NCBI GenBank assembly: GCA_046724395.1 | Contig: JBKOWM010000012.1 | Coordinates: 1 to 11,968 of the forward strand | Source of the DNA: DATAEU01 sp046724395 | GTDB taxonomy: Bacteria > Actinomycetota > UBA4738 > HRBIN12 | Direction: 5' to 3' | DNA length: 11,968 nt | Shown here: piece by piece, positions 1-5,942 of the stretch | Numbering within the stretch: position 1 is the stretch's first letter | Layout of the letters: every line of letters begins with the position of its first letter | The notes under the pieces: generated by a model | Database searches by the model: none | The model's input: the letters and a program-made list of their open reading frames with translations, nothing else | What the model was told of the DNA's origin: nothing | Made by a program: the position numbers and the translations under genes

Positions 1-678
1 CACCTCGAGCGGCGGGCCGATCTGCTCCACGCGGCCGGCCTGCATGACCACGACCAGGTCCGACATCGTCATGGCCTCGCGCTGATCGTGCGTGACCATG
101 ATCGTCGTGATTCGGAGTTTCTGCTGCAGGAGTCGCAGCTCGACCTGAAGCTGCTCACGCAAATTCGCATCGAGCGCCGACAGCGGCTCGTCGAGCAGGA
201 ACAGGCGCGGCTCGAGCGCCAGTGCGCGCGCCGTCGCGACTCGCTGGCGCTGGCCGCCCGACAGCTGCGAGATCCGTCGATCGGCCGTTCCCTCGAGAGA
301 GACCAGGCTGAGCAGCTCGTCGACGCGCGCCCGGATCCGCTCGCGCGGAACGCCGCGGATCCGGAGGCCGTATCCGATGTTGCCGGCCACCGACAGGTGC
401 GGGAACAGCGCGAGCGACTGGAACACCATCCCGATGTCGCGTGTGTGTGTCGGCGAGTCGGTCACGTCCTCGCCGTCCAGGTGGATCCGTCCCTCGGTCG
501 GAACCTCCAGACCGGCGATCATCCGCAGCAGCGTCGTCTTGCCGCAGCCGGACGGGCCGAGGAACGAGATCAGACGTCCCGGCGGGAGTTCCAGGTCGAC
601 GCCGGCGACGGCGGTCAGGTCGCCGAAGCGCTTGACGAGACCCTCGAGTGTCAGCCCTCCGCGAACGTCCGCATCCAT
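1..678 (-). CDS. Polyamine/spermidine-type ABC transporter ATP-binding protein (PotA-like), partial at window edge
   Basis: This is the cytoplasmic ATPase of an ABC importer, which hydrolyses ATP to power uptake of the ligand caught by the lipoprotein encoded just upstream. The frame is open from ATG at 678 to the window edge, giving 226 residues. It carries all nucleotide-binding motifs: Walker A GPSGCGKT (41-48), Q-loop Gln87 in MVFQ, signature LSGGQRQR (139-146), Walker B LFLLDEP with Glu164, D-loop SALD, and H-loop His197 in VTHDQ. The missing C-terminus would hold the TOBE regulatory domain typical of PotA/FbpC/MalK-like ATPases. Its start lies 34 bp after the stop of the binding-protein gene, so co-transcription is very likely. 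An ATG at 691 is out of frame. The PotA assignment rests on neighbours as well as sequence, because related importers for iron or sulfate share these motifs. Confidence 0.93.
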   Translation of the reverse strand, partial: MDADVRGGLTLEGLVKRFGDLTAVAGVDLELPPGRLISFLGPSGCGKTTLLRMIAGLEVPTEGRIHLDGEDVTDSPTHTRDIGMVFQSLALFPHLSVAGNIGYGLRIRGVPRERIRARVDELLSLVSLEGTADRRISQLSGGQRQRVATARALALEPRLFLLDEPLSALDANLREQLQVELRLLQQKLRITTIMVTHDQREAMTMSDLVVVMQAGRVEQIGPPLEV

Positions 679-712
679 CGCCGAAGTCCATCCGATCGCG
701 CCGTCGACAGCA

Positions 713-1876
713 TCAGCCGGACAGGATCATCTCCGTCCATTTCTGGTCGATGAAGTCCTCCCACTCGTCGTACATCTCGTACTTCGGGCGGAGGGCGGCG
801 TCGGGGCCCGGCCCGCCGACGGCCTCGTACTCCTTGTCGCTGAGGTCCATCGTCTCCTTCTTGGCCGTTGGCGTCGTCCCCAGCGTGCGCGCGAGCTCCG
901 CCTGGATCTGCGGCTGGCACATGTAGTCGATGAATGCGACGCACGCGTCGAGGTTCTGCGTGGTCTTGGTGATCGCCCAGTAACCGGAGTCGAGGATCGC
1001 GCCCTCCGTCGGAAAGACGCTGCGAAGAGGCTCACCCTGCGACGCCGCGTACGTCGTGATGTCGTGATAGAACTGCCCGAGCGACACCTCGCCAGTGTTG
1101 TACTGCTGCTGCGCGGTGGCCTCGTCTCGGAACCACAGCTTCACGTTGGGTTTCACCCCCTGAAGCTTCGTCAGGACCTCGACCACGCCATCCTGCGTGT
1201 CCAGGATGTCGTATCCGTCGAAGTAGCACGTGGCGCATGTCTCGATCAAATACGAGTTCGCGGCGTTCTTGAGCAGCGCGAGCTCGTCCCGCCACTCGGG
1301 ATCCCAGAACGCCGTCCACGAATCGGGGCTCTGCGGCACGCGGTCGGTGTTCGAGACCAGTGTGATGTACCAGGACACGGCGCCTACGCCGCTCACGAGC
1401 CCGTCCTCGCCGAGGCGCACGTATCCCTCCGCCAGGTTCTCGGCCTGCGTGAGGTTCGACGGGTCGTACGTCGAGAGGATGCCGCCGTTGACGGCGCGCT
1501 GGATGCCCACGCCCGACAGCATCGAGACGTCGGCGGGCGGCGGCGTGCCCGCCTTCACCGACTGGTCGAGCTCGTTCACCCAGACCTCCGAAGTCGGCTC
1601 GGAGATGGACTCGACCTCGACGCCGGTCTTCTTCGTGAACGCGGGATACATCTTCGAGAAGTTCTCCTCGAAGAAACCGCCGTAGGTACTGACCTTGATG
1701 CGATCGCCGGAGATATTCCCGGTGTCGATCACCTTCGGCGCCGCCGAGGTTCCGCCTCCACCGCTCGACGGGTTCTCGGGCGCGCACGCCGCGAGGATCC
1801 CCGGGATCGTGAGCGCCGCGGCCGCCGGCGGAACGCGCCGCAAGAAATCCCGCCTGCTGTACCTCCTGTCCGACAT
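713..1876 (-). CDS. Tat-exported lipoprotein, extracellular solute-binding protein of the polyamine (PotD-like) class
   Basis: This 387-residue protein should capture a small solute outside the membrane and deliver it to the importer whose ATPase follows. The N-terminus has a twin-arginine motif, SRRDFLRR (residues 7-14), then a short hydrophobic stretch ending in a lipobox ILAAC with the lipidated cysteine at 31. Export folded by Tat and anchoring by lipid are therefore expected. A Gly/Ser-rich linker follows, then a mature domain opening IKVSTYGGFFEE, typical of PotD-like or family 1/8 binding proteins (ligand-cleft proteins of about 350 residues). The start has a purine-rich ribosome site (GGGGGAG) four bases upstream. 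It lies 48 bp after the ureohydrolase gene and 34 bp before the ATPase gene. The ligand is inferred: a polyamine, or a guanidino compound given the neighbouring hydrolase. Confidence 0.92.
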   Translation of the reverse strand: MSDRRYSRRDFLRRVPPAAAALTIPGILAACAPENPSSGGGGTSAAPKVIDTGNISGDRIKVSTYGGFFEENFSKMYPAFTKKTGVEVESISEPTSEVWVNELDQSVKAGTPPPADVSMLSGVGIQRAVNGGILSTYDPSNLTQAENLAEGYVRLGEDGLVSGVGAVSWYITLVSNTDRVPQSPDSWTAFWDPEWRDELALLKNAANSYLIETCATCYFDGYDILDTQDGVVEVLTKLQGVKPNVKLWFRDEATAQQQYNTGEVSLGQFYHDITTYAASQGEPLRSVFPTEGAILDSGYWAITKTTQNLDACVAFIDYMCQPQIQAELARTLGTTPTAKKETMDLSDKEYEAVGGPGPDAALRPKYEMYDEWEDFIDQKWTEMILSG

Positions 1877-1924
1877 GCCGCTCCCCCTTCTGTCGTGGCG
1901 ATCGCGTCGCGCCGATCGTGGCCG

Positions 1925-2917
1925 CTACCGTTCGCCCGTCCTCGCCATCAGACCCAGCAGCTCGTACGCGGCGTGGCTCGCGGCAAGCGAGGTCACCTCC
2001 GCGTGGTCGTAGGCGGGTGCCACCTCGACGATGTCGGCGCCGGCGATCCGCATCCCGTCCATGCCGCGCACGATGCCGAGGAGCTCACGCGAGGTCAAAC
2101 CGCCGGCTTCCGGCGTCCCGGTCCCCGGCGCGTGCGAGGGGTCGAGCACGTCGATGTCGATCGAGACGTACACCGGCCGGTCGCCGACACGGCCGCGAAT
2201 CCGCTCGACGACGTCTCCGATGCCGCCCGACTCGAGGTCCATCGCCGTCACGATCCGAAACCCGAACCCCGCGTCGTCCACGAGGTCGTTCCGGTGGTAC
2301 AGGGGACCGCGGATGCCGACGTGAATGCTCGCGTCGTCGGCGAGCAGGCCCTCCTCGAAGGCGCGCCGGAACGGCGTGCCGTGCGTGTAGGGGGCGCCGA
2401 AGTATGTGTCCCAAGTATCGAGGTGTGCGTCGAAGTGCACGAGCGCGACCGTGCCGACGCGCGCCGTCAGAGCACGCAGCAGCGGCAGCGCGATGGTGTG
2501 GTCGCCGCCGAGGGCGAGGAGGCGTCCGGCTGAATCGAGCAGGCCGGTGGCGCCGCTCTGGATCTGCTCGATCGCCTCGGCGATGTCGAACGGGTTCGTG
2601 GCGATGTCGGCCGCGTCGGCGACCTGCTGGTCGCCGAACGGGTCGACGTCGAGGCCGGGGTGGTACGTCCTCAGGAGCCGCGACGCCTGGCGGATCGCCG
2701 ACGGGCCGAAGCGGGCGCCGGGCCGGTACGTCGTGCCGGTATCGAACGGCACGCCCACGACGGCGACGTCGCATGAGCCGATCCGCTCGAGCGTCGCCAG
2801 GCGGGCGAAGGTCGTCAGACCCGCGAACCGGGGGACGCTGGTCGCGTCGACCGGGCCGATCGGGGACACGCGCGTCCTATCGCCGGCGTCGGAGCGGCGA
2901 CCGTCCTCGACGTCCAC
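1925..2917 (-). CDS. Agmatinase-family ureohydrolase (agmatinase / guanidino-acid hydrolase)
   Basis: This is a binuclear-manganese ureohydrolase of 330 residues, the usual family length. The family cleaves guanidino compounds (agmatine, guanidinobutyrate, guanidinopropionate or arginine) to urea plus the amine. Metal ligands are all present: His140 in GGDH, Asp163/His165/Asp167 in DAHLD, and Asp254/Asp256 in SIDIDVLDP. The signature continues as APGTGTPEAGG. His179 in THGT and Glu298 in DIVEV match the substrate-binding His and Glu of the family. The GTG start at 2917 is chosen because AGGAGGGGG lies just upstream. It is the first gene of a unit with a polyamine-type binding protein and ATPase, so agmatine-to-putrescine conversion, or breakdown of an imported guanidino compound, is a reasonable inference. 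Motifs alone cannot fix the substrate, so no gene symbol is given. Confidence 0.92.
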   Translation of the reverse strand: MDVEDGRRSDAGDRTRVSPIGPVDATSVPRFAGLTTFARLATLERIGSCDVAVVGVPFDTGTTYRPGARFGPSAIRQASRLLRTYHPGLDVDPFGDQQVADAADIATNPFDIAEAIEQIQSGATGLLDSAGRLLALGGDHTIALPLLRALTARVGTVALVHFDAHLDTWDTYFGAPYTHGTPFRRAFEEGLLADDASIHVGIRGPLYHRNDLVDDAGFGFRIVTAMDLESGGIGDVVERIRGRVGDRPVYVSIDIDVLDPSHAPGTGTPEAGGLTSRELLGIVRGMDGMRIAGADIVEVAPAYDHAEVTSLAASHAAYELLGLMARTGER

Positions 2918-2921
2918 GTTT

Positions 2922-2930
2922 CCCCCTCCT
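2922..2930 (-). promoter_or_regulatory. Strong Shine-Dalgarno that fixes the ureohydrolase start
   Basis: On the minus strand the bases read AGGAGGGGG, ending four bases before the GTG at 2917 (seven bases from the AGGAGG core). This is the best ribosome site in the left half of the window and supports the non-ATG start. Confidence 0.7.
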
Positions 2931-2951
2931 CGGTCGGACCTCCGGCGCCAC

Positions 2952-2981
2952 AGCTTCGCCGCGGAAGGCGGTGGCGGTCAA
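2952..2981 (-). promoter_or_regulatory. Candidate sigma-70-type promoter for the ureohydrolase/ABC unit
   Basis: On the minus strand TTGACC (2981-2976) is a near-consensus -35 element. It is followed after 18 bp by GAAGCT (2957-2952), which keeps the A at position 2 and T at position 6 of an actinobacterial -10. Transcription would start near 2945, leaving a leader of about 28 nt that includes the ribosome site. The -10 is weak, so this is tentative. Confidence 0.35.
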
Positions 2982-3012
2982 TGCCGGGCGAGCGCGTCTC
3001 CGCGTCGTCGTT

Positions 3013-3018
3013 CACACT
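3013..3018 (+). promoter_or_regulatory. Weak candidate -10 (CACACT) for a leaderless LigD-polymerase transcript
   Basis: CACACT ends six bases before the GTG at 3025, the spacing expected if transcription starts on the start codon itself. It keeps the A2 and T6 of the TANNNT pattern but has C instead of T first. No clear -35 is seen. It helps choose 3025 over an in-frame GTG at 2971. Confidence 0.25.
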
Positions 3019-3024
3019 GTCCAC

Positions 3025-3915
3025 GTGCGCCCACCCGGGGACGTCGAAGTCTCGAGACCGGATAAGCTCCTGTGGCCGGACGCCGGAGTGACGAAGGCCG
3101 GATATCGCGCGTATCTGGACGCAGTGGTCGATCACATGCTCCCGTGGCTGCGCCGGCGACCGCTGACGGTGATCCGGGCGCCGGACGGGGTCGAGGGGGA
3201 GCGCTACTTCCAGAAGTCGGCGTCCTCGCATACGCCGCCGTGGATCGCTACGATCGAGATTGCCGCGCCGAGTGCCCGGCGCGACGTGCGCTACCTGATC
3301 TGCGATCAGCGCCAGACGCTCGAGTGGCTCGGCAACCAGGCCGTCGTCGAGTACCATCCGGCCCCCGTGCGCGTCGACCGGCTCGACCGTCCGGACTGGC
3401 TCGTGTTCGACGTGGATCCGCCGGAGGGACGGTTCGACGACGCCGTCGTCGTCACCCGGCTCGTCCTCGAGGTGCTCGACGAGCACGGCCTCGCGGCCGG
3501 TGTGAAGACGACCGGTGGCAAGGGGCTGCACGTCTTCGTTCCCGTCGAGCGCCGGTACGGCGCGCCCGAGCTCCGCGCCGCCGCCGCAGCCGTCACCGCC
3601 ATCGTCGCACGGCGCGACCCCGAGCTCGTCACCGTCGAGTTCCGCAAGGCCGATCGCGGCGGGCGGGTGATGCTCGACCCCTCCCGGAACGCCCCCGGCG
3701 CAACCGTCGTGGCGCCGTACTCGCCGCGCGCCCGGGCCGAAGCGAGCGTGTCGTTCCCGGTGCCGGCATCGGACCTGGACCGGGTGCGCCCCGAGCAGTT
3801 CACGATCTCCTCGGCGCCGAGGCTGCTCGACGGCGCCGGACCCCGTGCGTGGCTGAACCTCGTCGACCGGCGGTTCCGCCTGCCGTCTGTCCTGCTGCGG
3901 CGGGCGCCGCGCTAG
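3025..3915 (+). CDS. Stand-alone LigD-type polymerase/primase domain protein
   Basis: This 296-residue protein matches the polymerase domain of bacterial LigD, an archaeo-eukaryotic-type primase that adds nucleotides during non-homologous end joining and gap repair. Visible motifs are the N-terminal DKLLWPDAGVTK (residues 13-24, phosphate-binding lysines in the family), the metal-binding pair Asp129/Asp131 in VFDVDPPEG, TTGGKGLHVFVP (162-173) with the conserved His169, and LDPSRNAPGATVVAPYS (217-233) with the third metal Asp218. All catalytic acidic residues are kept, so activity is expected. There is no ligase or phosphoesterase domain and no Ku gene here. It diverges from the ureohydrolase gene. 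The GTG at 3025 has no ribosome site but a possible leaderless -10. An in-frame GTG at 2971 after GGAAG would add 18 residues. The frame stays open far upstream, where it is only antisense to the ureohydrolase. Confidence 0.9.
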   Translation: MRPPGDVEVSRPDKLLWPDAGVTKAGYRAYLDAVVDHMLPWLRRRPLTVIRAPDGVEGERYFQKSASSHTPPWIATIEIAAPSARRDVRYLICDQRQTLEWLGNQAVVEYHPAPVRVDRLDRPDWLVFDVDPPEGRFDDAVVVTRLVLEVLDEHGLAAGVKTTGGKGLHVFVPVERRYGAPELRAAAAAVTAIVARRDPELVTVEFRKADRGGRVMLDPSRNAPGATVVAPYSPRARAEASVSFPVPASDLDRVRPEQFTISSAPRLLDGAGPRAWLNLVDRRFRLPSVLLRRAPR

Positions 3916-3935
3916 GCCGTCGCCCGGCGACGTCC

Positions 3936-3941
3936 TATCCT
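3936..3941 (+). promoter_or_regulatory. -10 element TATCCT placing +1 on the ATG at 3948 (leaderless)
   Basis: TATCCT fits the actinobacterial TANNNT -10. With its last T at -7, the predicted +1 is exactly base 3948, the A of the start codon. No Shine-Dalgarno is present in the 33-bp gap after the polymerase gene, which fits leaderless initiation. A -35 is not evident. Confidence 0.5.
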
Positions 3942-3947
3942 CGAGCC

Positions 3948-4943
3948 ATGAGCGACGCGGGGCTCGCGATGCAGCTGTCCGTCCGAGCCGACGCGATCGA
4001 GGGTTGGCGCGCGTGGAGGCTCGTCCGCGCGGGCGACGGGACGGTCGGCCTCGGCTCGCTGTTCTCGCCCGAGGAGCGGTGGCGCGCGCGATCGGCGGCC
4101 CGCGCCGTGTGCGCCGTCGAGGGTTCGTATCACCCGGCGCCGGCCGTGGACTGTCGGTGCGGGTACTACGCGTACGCCGACCGCGCGCGGGTGGCCGGCG
4201 CGAGCCGTCGGAGCGCGGTGGTCGGCGCCGTGTCGATGTGGGGCAGCGTCATCGGACACGACTTCGGCTTCCGCGCCGAATACGCGTATCCGCAGCGACT
4301 GCGCCTGGTGTGCGGACCGTGTCTTCGCATCGGTCGGGACCGCACGCCGCGGTGGGTCGTCGTTCGGCGCGAGGAGCTGACCGCCGTCTGCGCGCGGCAC
4401 GCGCCGCGCCTCGGCCGTCGCGCCGAGAGGATCCCCGCCGAGGCCGTGCAGGCCGATCTCCTCGGTGCGTACGCCGTCGAGCTTCTGCCCCCGACGGGGC
4501 TGTCCGCGCCGTCGATCCACCGGCGGTTCGCGCACGGGCTTCGCGCGCTGCTCGGGGCGCAGACCTCGATCGGCTGGCTGTTCGTCGCGATGTTCGTCGC
4601 CTTCGGCGCGTTCACCGCCGCCTCTCCGTCGCACGACGGAACCCAGCCGCGGCTCCGCACCGCCGCGGGGGCACACGGATCGCCGGCGGCAACCTCGGGC
4701 GCCGGCGCGAGCACGGCCGGGGTGCCTCGCCACCCATCCACGGGGGTCGTCGAGCGAACGGCATGCGGAACTGGCCGGGCGCCGCACATCGTGGTCGTCC
4801 CGTGCTCGGCCGAGCATGAGTGGGCCTCCACGGCGATCTTCCGCGCGTCCGTTCTTCCCAGGTGCTTCGGCGCCGTGGTCCAGACACGCCCCAACGGTCG
4901 TCGCGTGTGCTGGGTTCCGGTCGAAGCGGCGTCGTCCCCGTGA
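3948..4943 (+). CDS. Unnamed one-pass membrane protein with an N-terminal cysteine-rich CxCG domain
   Basis: I do not recognise a named function. The 331-residue protein has an N-terminal globular part with Cys55, Cys69 and Cys71 (CRCGYYAYA), then a VSMWGSVIGHDFGFRAEYAYP segment (95-115) and Cys122, Cys125 (CGPC) and Cys148. This pattern resembles an uncharacterised domain I recall from actinobacterial hypothetical proteins, and the cysteines could bind zinc. A hydrophobic helix at about 206-225 follows. After it comes a low-complexity Ala/Gly/Ser/Thr linker (226-265), then a small C-terminal domain with Cys273, Cys286, Cys306 and Cys321, which could form two disulfides if outside the cell. 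The predicted topology is cysteine domain inside, C-terminus outside. Its TGA overlaps the GTG of the next gene (GTGA), so the two are translationally coupled. ATG 3948 is supported by the -10 at 3936. A second ATG lies at 3969. Confidence 0.82.
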   Translation: MSDAGLAMQLSVRADAIEGWRAWRLVRAGDGTVGLGSLFSPEERWRARSAARAVCAVEGSYHPAPAVDCRCGYYAYADRARVAGASRRSAVVGAVSMWGSVIGHDFGFRAEYAYPQRLRLVCGPCLRIGRDRTPRWVVVRREELTAVCARHAPRLGRRAERIPAEAVQADLLGAYAVELLPPTGLSAPSIHRRFAHGLRALLGAQTSIGWLFVAMFVAFGAFTAASPSHDGTQPRLRTAAGAHGSPAATSGAGASTAGVPRHPSTGVVERTACGTGRAPHIVVVPCSAEHEWASTAIFRASVLPRCFGAVVQTRPNGRRVCWVPVEAASSP

Positions 4944-5896
4944 CGCACATCGCGGCCACGCGGTTCGGCCGGCCGCTCCCGCCGGGCGGCACGATCGGTG
5001 TGTGCGCTCCCTCGGGGCCGTACTACAACCGCAGCGACGTCCTGCGACCGGTCGAATGGTGGGAGGCGCAGGGCTACCGCGTGAAGCTCACCGAGGGCGT
5101 GTGGAGCAAGGACGATTACAACGCCGGGCCGCCCGCGCGACGCGCCGACGACCTGCACGCGCTGTTCGCCGATCCGGAGATCGACGTCATCCAGGTGCTG
5201 TGGGGCGGAACCGGCGCCCTCTCGCTCCTGCCGCTGCTCGACTTCGACCTGATCGCCGACAACCCGAAGGCGCTCATGGGCTACTCCGACATCACCAACC
5301 TCCACACGGCGATCCGGCAGCGGACCGGTCTTGCGACCTTCCACGGGCCCGGCCTCGGCTCGATGGGCATCGAGGAGCGGACGGCGTTCACGTGGAACTC
5401 GGTGCTCGACGCGTTCGCCAAGGGCGGTGCCGGGCAGGTTCCGCGAGATCCCGACAACGGCTACGTCCGTGCCATCGCCGGCGGACGGGGGAGCGGCCCG
5501 CTCGTGGGCGGCAACCTCTTCACGCTGTCACACCTGCTGGGAACGCCGTGGGAGCCGGTCTTCGACGGCGCGATCCTCCTGCTCGAGGAGGTCGACGAGC
5601 CGTCCTACGTCATCGAGACCGAGCTCGAACAGCTTCGGCTGGCCGGCAGGCTGGACGGGATTGCCGGGGTCGTGGTCGGCGAGCTGAAGGGGTGCGGCCG
5701 GGCGGACCCGGAAACGCCGCGCGATCGCTCGCCCGAGGACGTCCTGGAGCGGCACATCGGATCGCTCGGCGTGCCCGTGATCTATCCGCTACCGCTCGGT
5801 CACGGCAAGCACCTATGGAGCGTCCCGCTCGGCGTGCGAGCAACCATCGACGCGGACGCGCGGACGCTGACGATCGACGAGCCGGGCGTTCGCTGA
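4940..5896 (+). CDS. Serine peptidase S66 family, LD-carboxypeptidase A / MccF-like
   Basis: This 318-residue cytoplasmic-type serine peptidase lacks a signal sequence. S66 enzymes cleave the L,D-bond of murein tetrapeptides during cell-wall recycling (LdcA), or hydrolyse amide bonds in microcin C-type antibiotics (MccF). The opening GGTIGVCAPSGP (16-27) is the family hallmark. Ser116 in MGYSDITNLH is the nucleophile, Glu217 in LLLEEVDEPS and His288 in PLGHGKH complete the triad, and VLWGGTGA (87-94) corresponds to the usual RGGYG-type loop. The positions agree closely with the known LdcA triad. The GTG start at 4940 overlaps the preceding stop by four bases, so it depends on the membrane-protein message. 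Sequence alone does not decide between murein recycling and antibiotic immunity. The YSDITNL...TFHGP region looks somewhat more MccF-like. Confidence 0.92.
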   Translation: MTHIAATRFGRPLPPGGTIGVCAPSGPYYNRSDVLRPVEWWEAQGYRVKLTEGVWSKDDYNAGPPARRADDLHALFADPEIDVIQVLWGGTGALSLLPLLDFDLIADNPKALMGYSDITNLHTAIRQRTGLATFHGPGLGSMGIEERTAFTWNSVLDAFAKGGAGQVPRDPDNGYVRAIAGGRGSGPLVGGNLFTLSHLLGTPWEPVFDGAILLLEEVDEPSYVIETELEQLRLAGRLDGIAGVVVGELKGCGRADPETPRDRSPEDVLERHIGSLGVPVIYPLPLGHGKHLWSVPLGVRATIDADARTLTIDEPGVR

Positions 5897-5933
5897 CCGG
5901 CCGCGTCCGACGCCCAGAGCCTCCCCCGGTCAG
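5893..5933. terminator. Candidate bidirectional terminator between convergent genes
   Basis: A perfect 8-bp inverted repeat, CTGACCGG (5893-5900) and CCGGTCAG (5926-5933), flanks a 25-nt loop in the 46-bp gap between the converging S66 and GH13 genes. The left arm overlaps the S66 stop codon. There is no T-run on either side, and the loop is long, so termination is a guess from position and symmetry. Confidence 0.3.
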
Positions 5934-5942
5934 ACGACGCCA

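Noticed and set aside
155..691. A minus-strand frame starting at ATG 691 over the ATPase gene
   Set aside because: It is out of frame with the Walker A, signature and Walker B motifs and is Arg/Asp-rich. The frame from ATG 678 carries every ABC motif.
377..2533. A 718-residue open frame on the plus strand
   Set aside because: It lies antisense to the ATPase, binding-protein and ureohydrolase genes, is rich in Arg/Val/His as expected of high-GC shadow frames, and has no domain pattern. The opposite strand carries clear family motifs.
2959..2972. A 13-bp word, CCGCGGAAGGCGG, shared with the region near 8562
   Set aside because: In about 12 kb of very GC-rich sequence a shared word of this length is expected by chance, and the two contexts are otherwise unlike.
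1918..3024. Upstream extension of the LigD-polymerase frame by about 370 residues
   Set aside because: The extension is antisense to the ureohydrolase, is almost wholly Arg/Gly/Pro/Ser, and LigD polymerase domains begin near the DKLLWP segment just after 3025.
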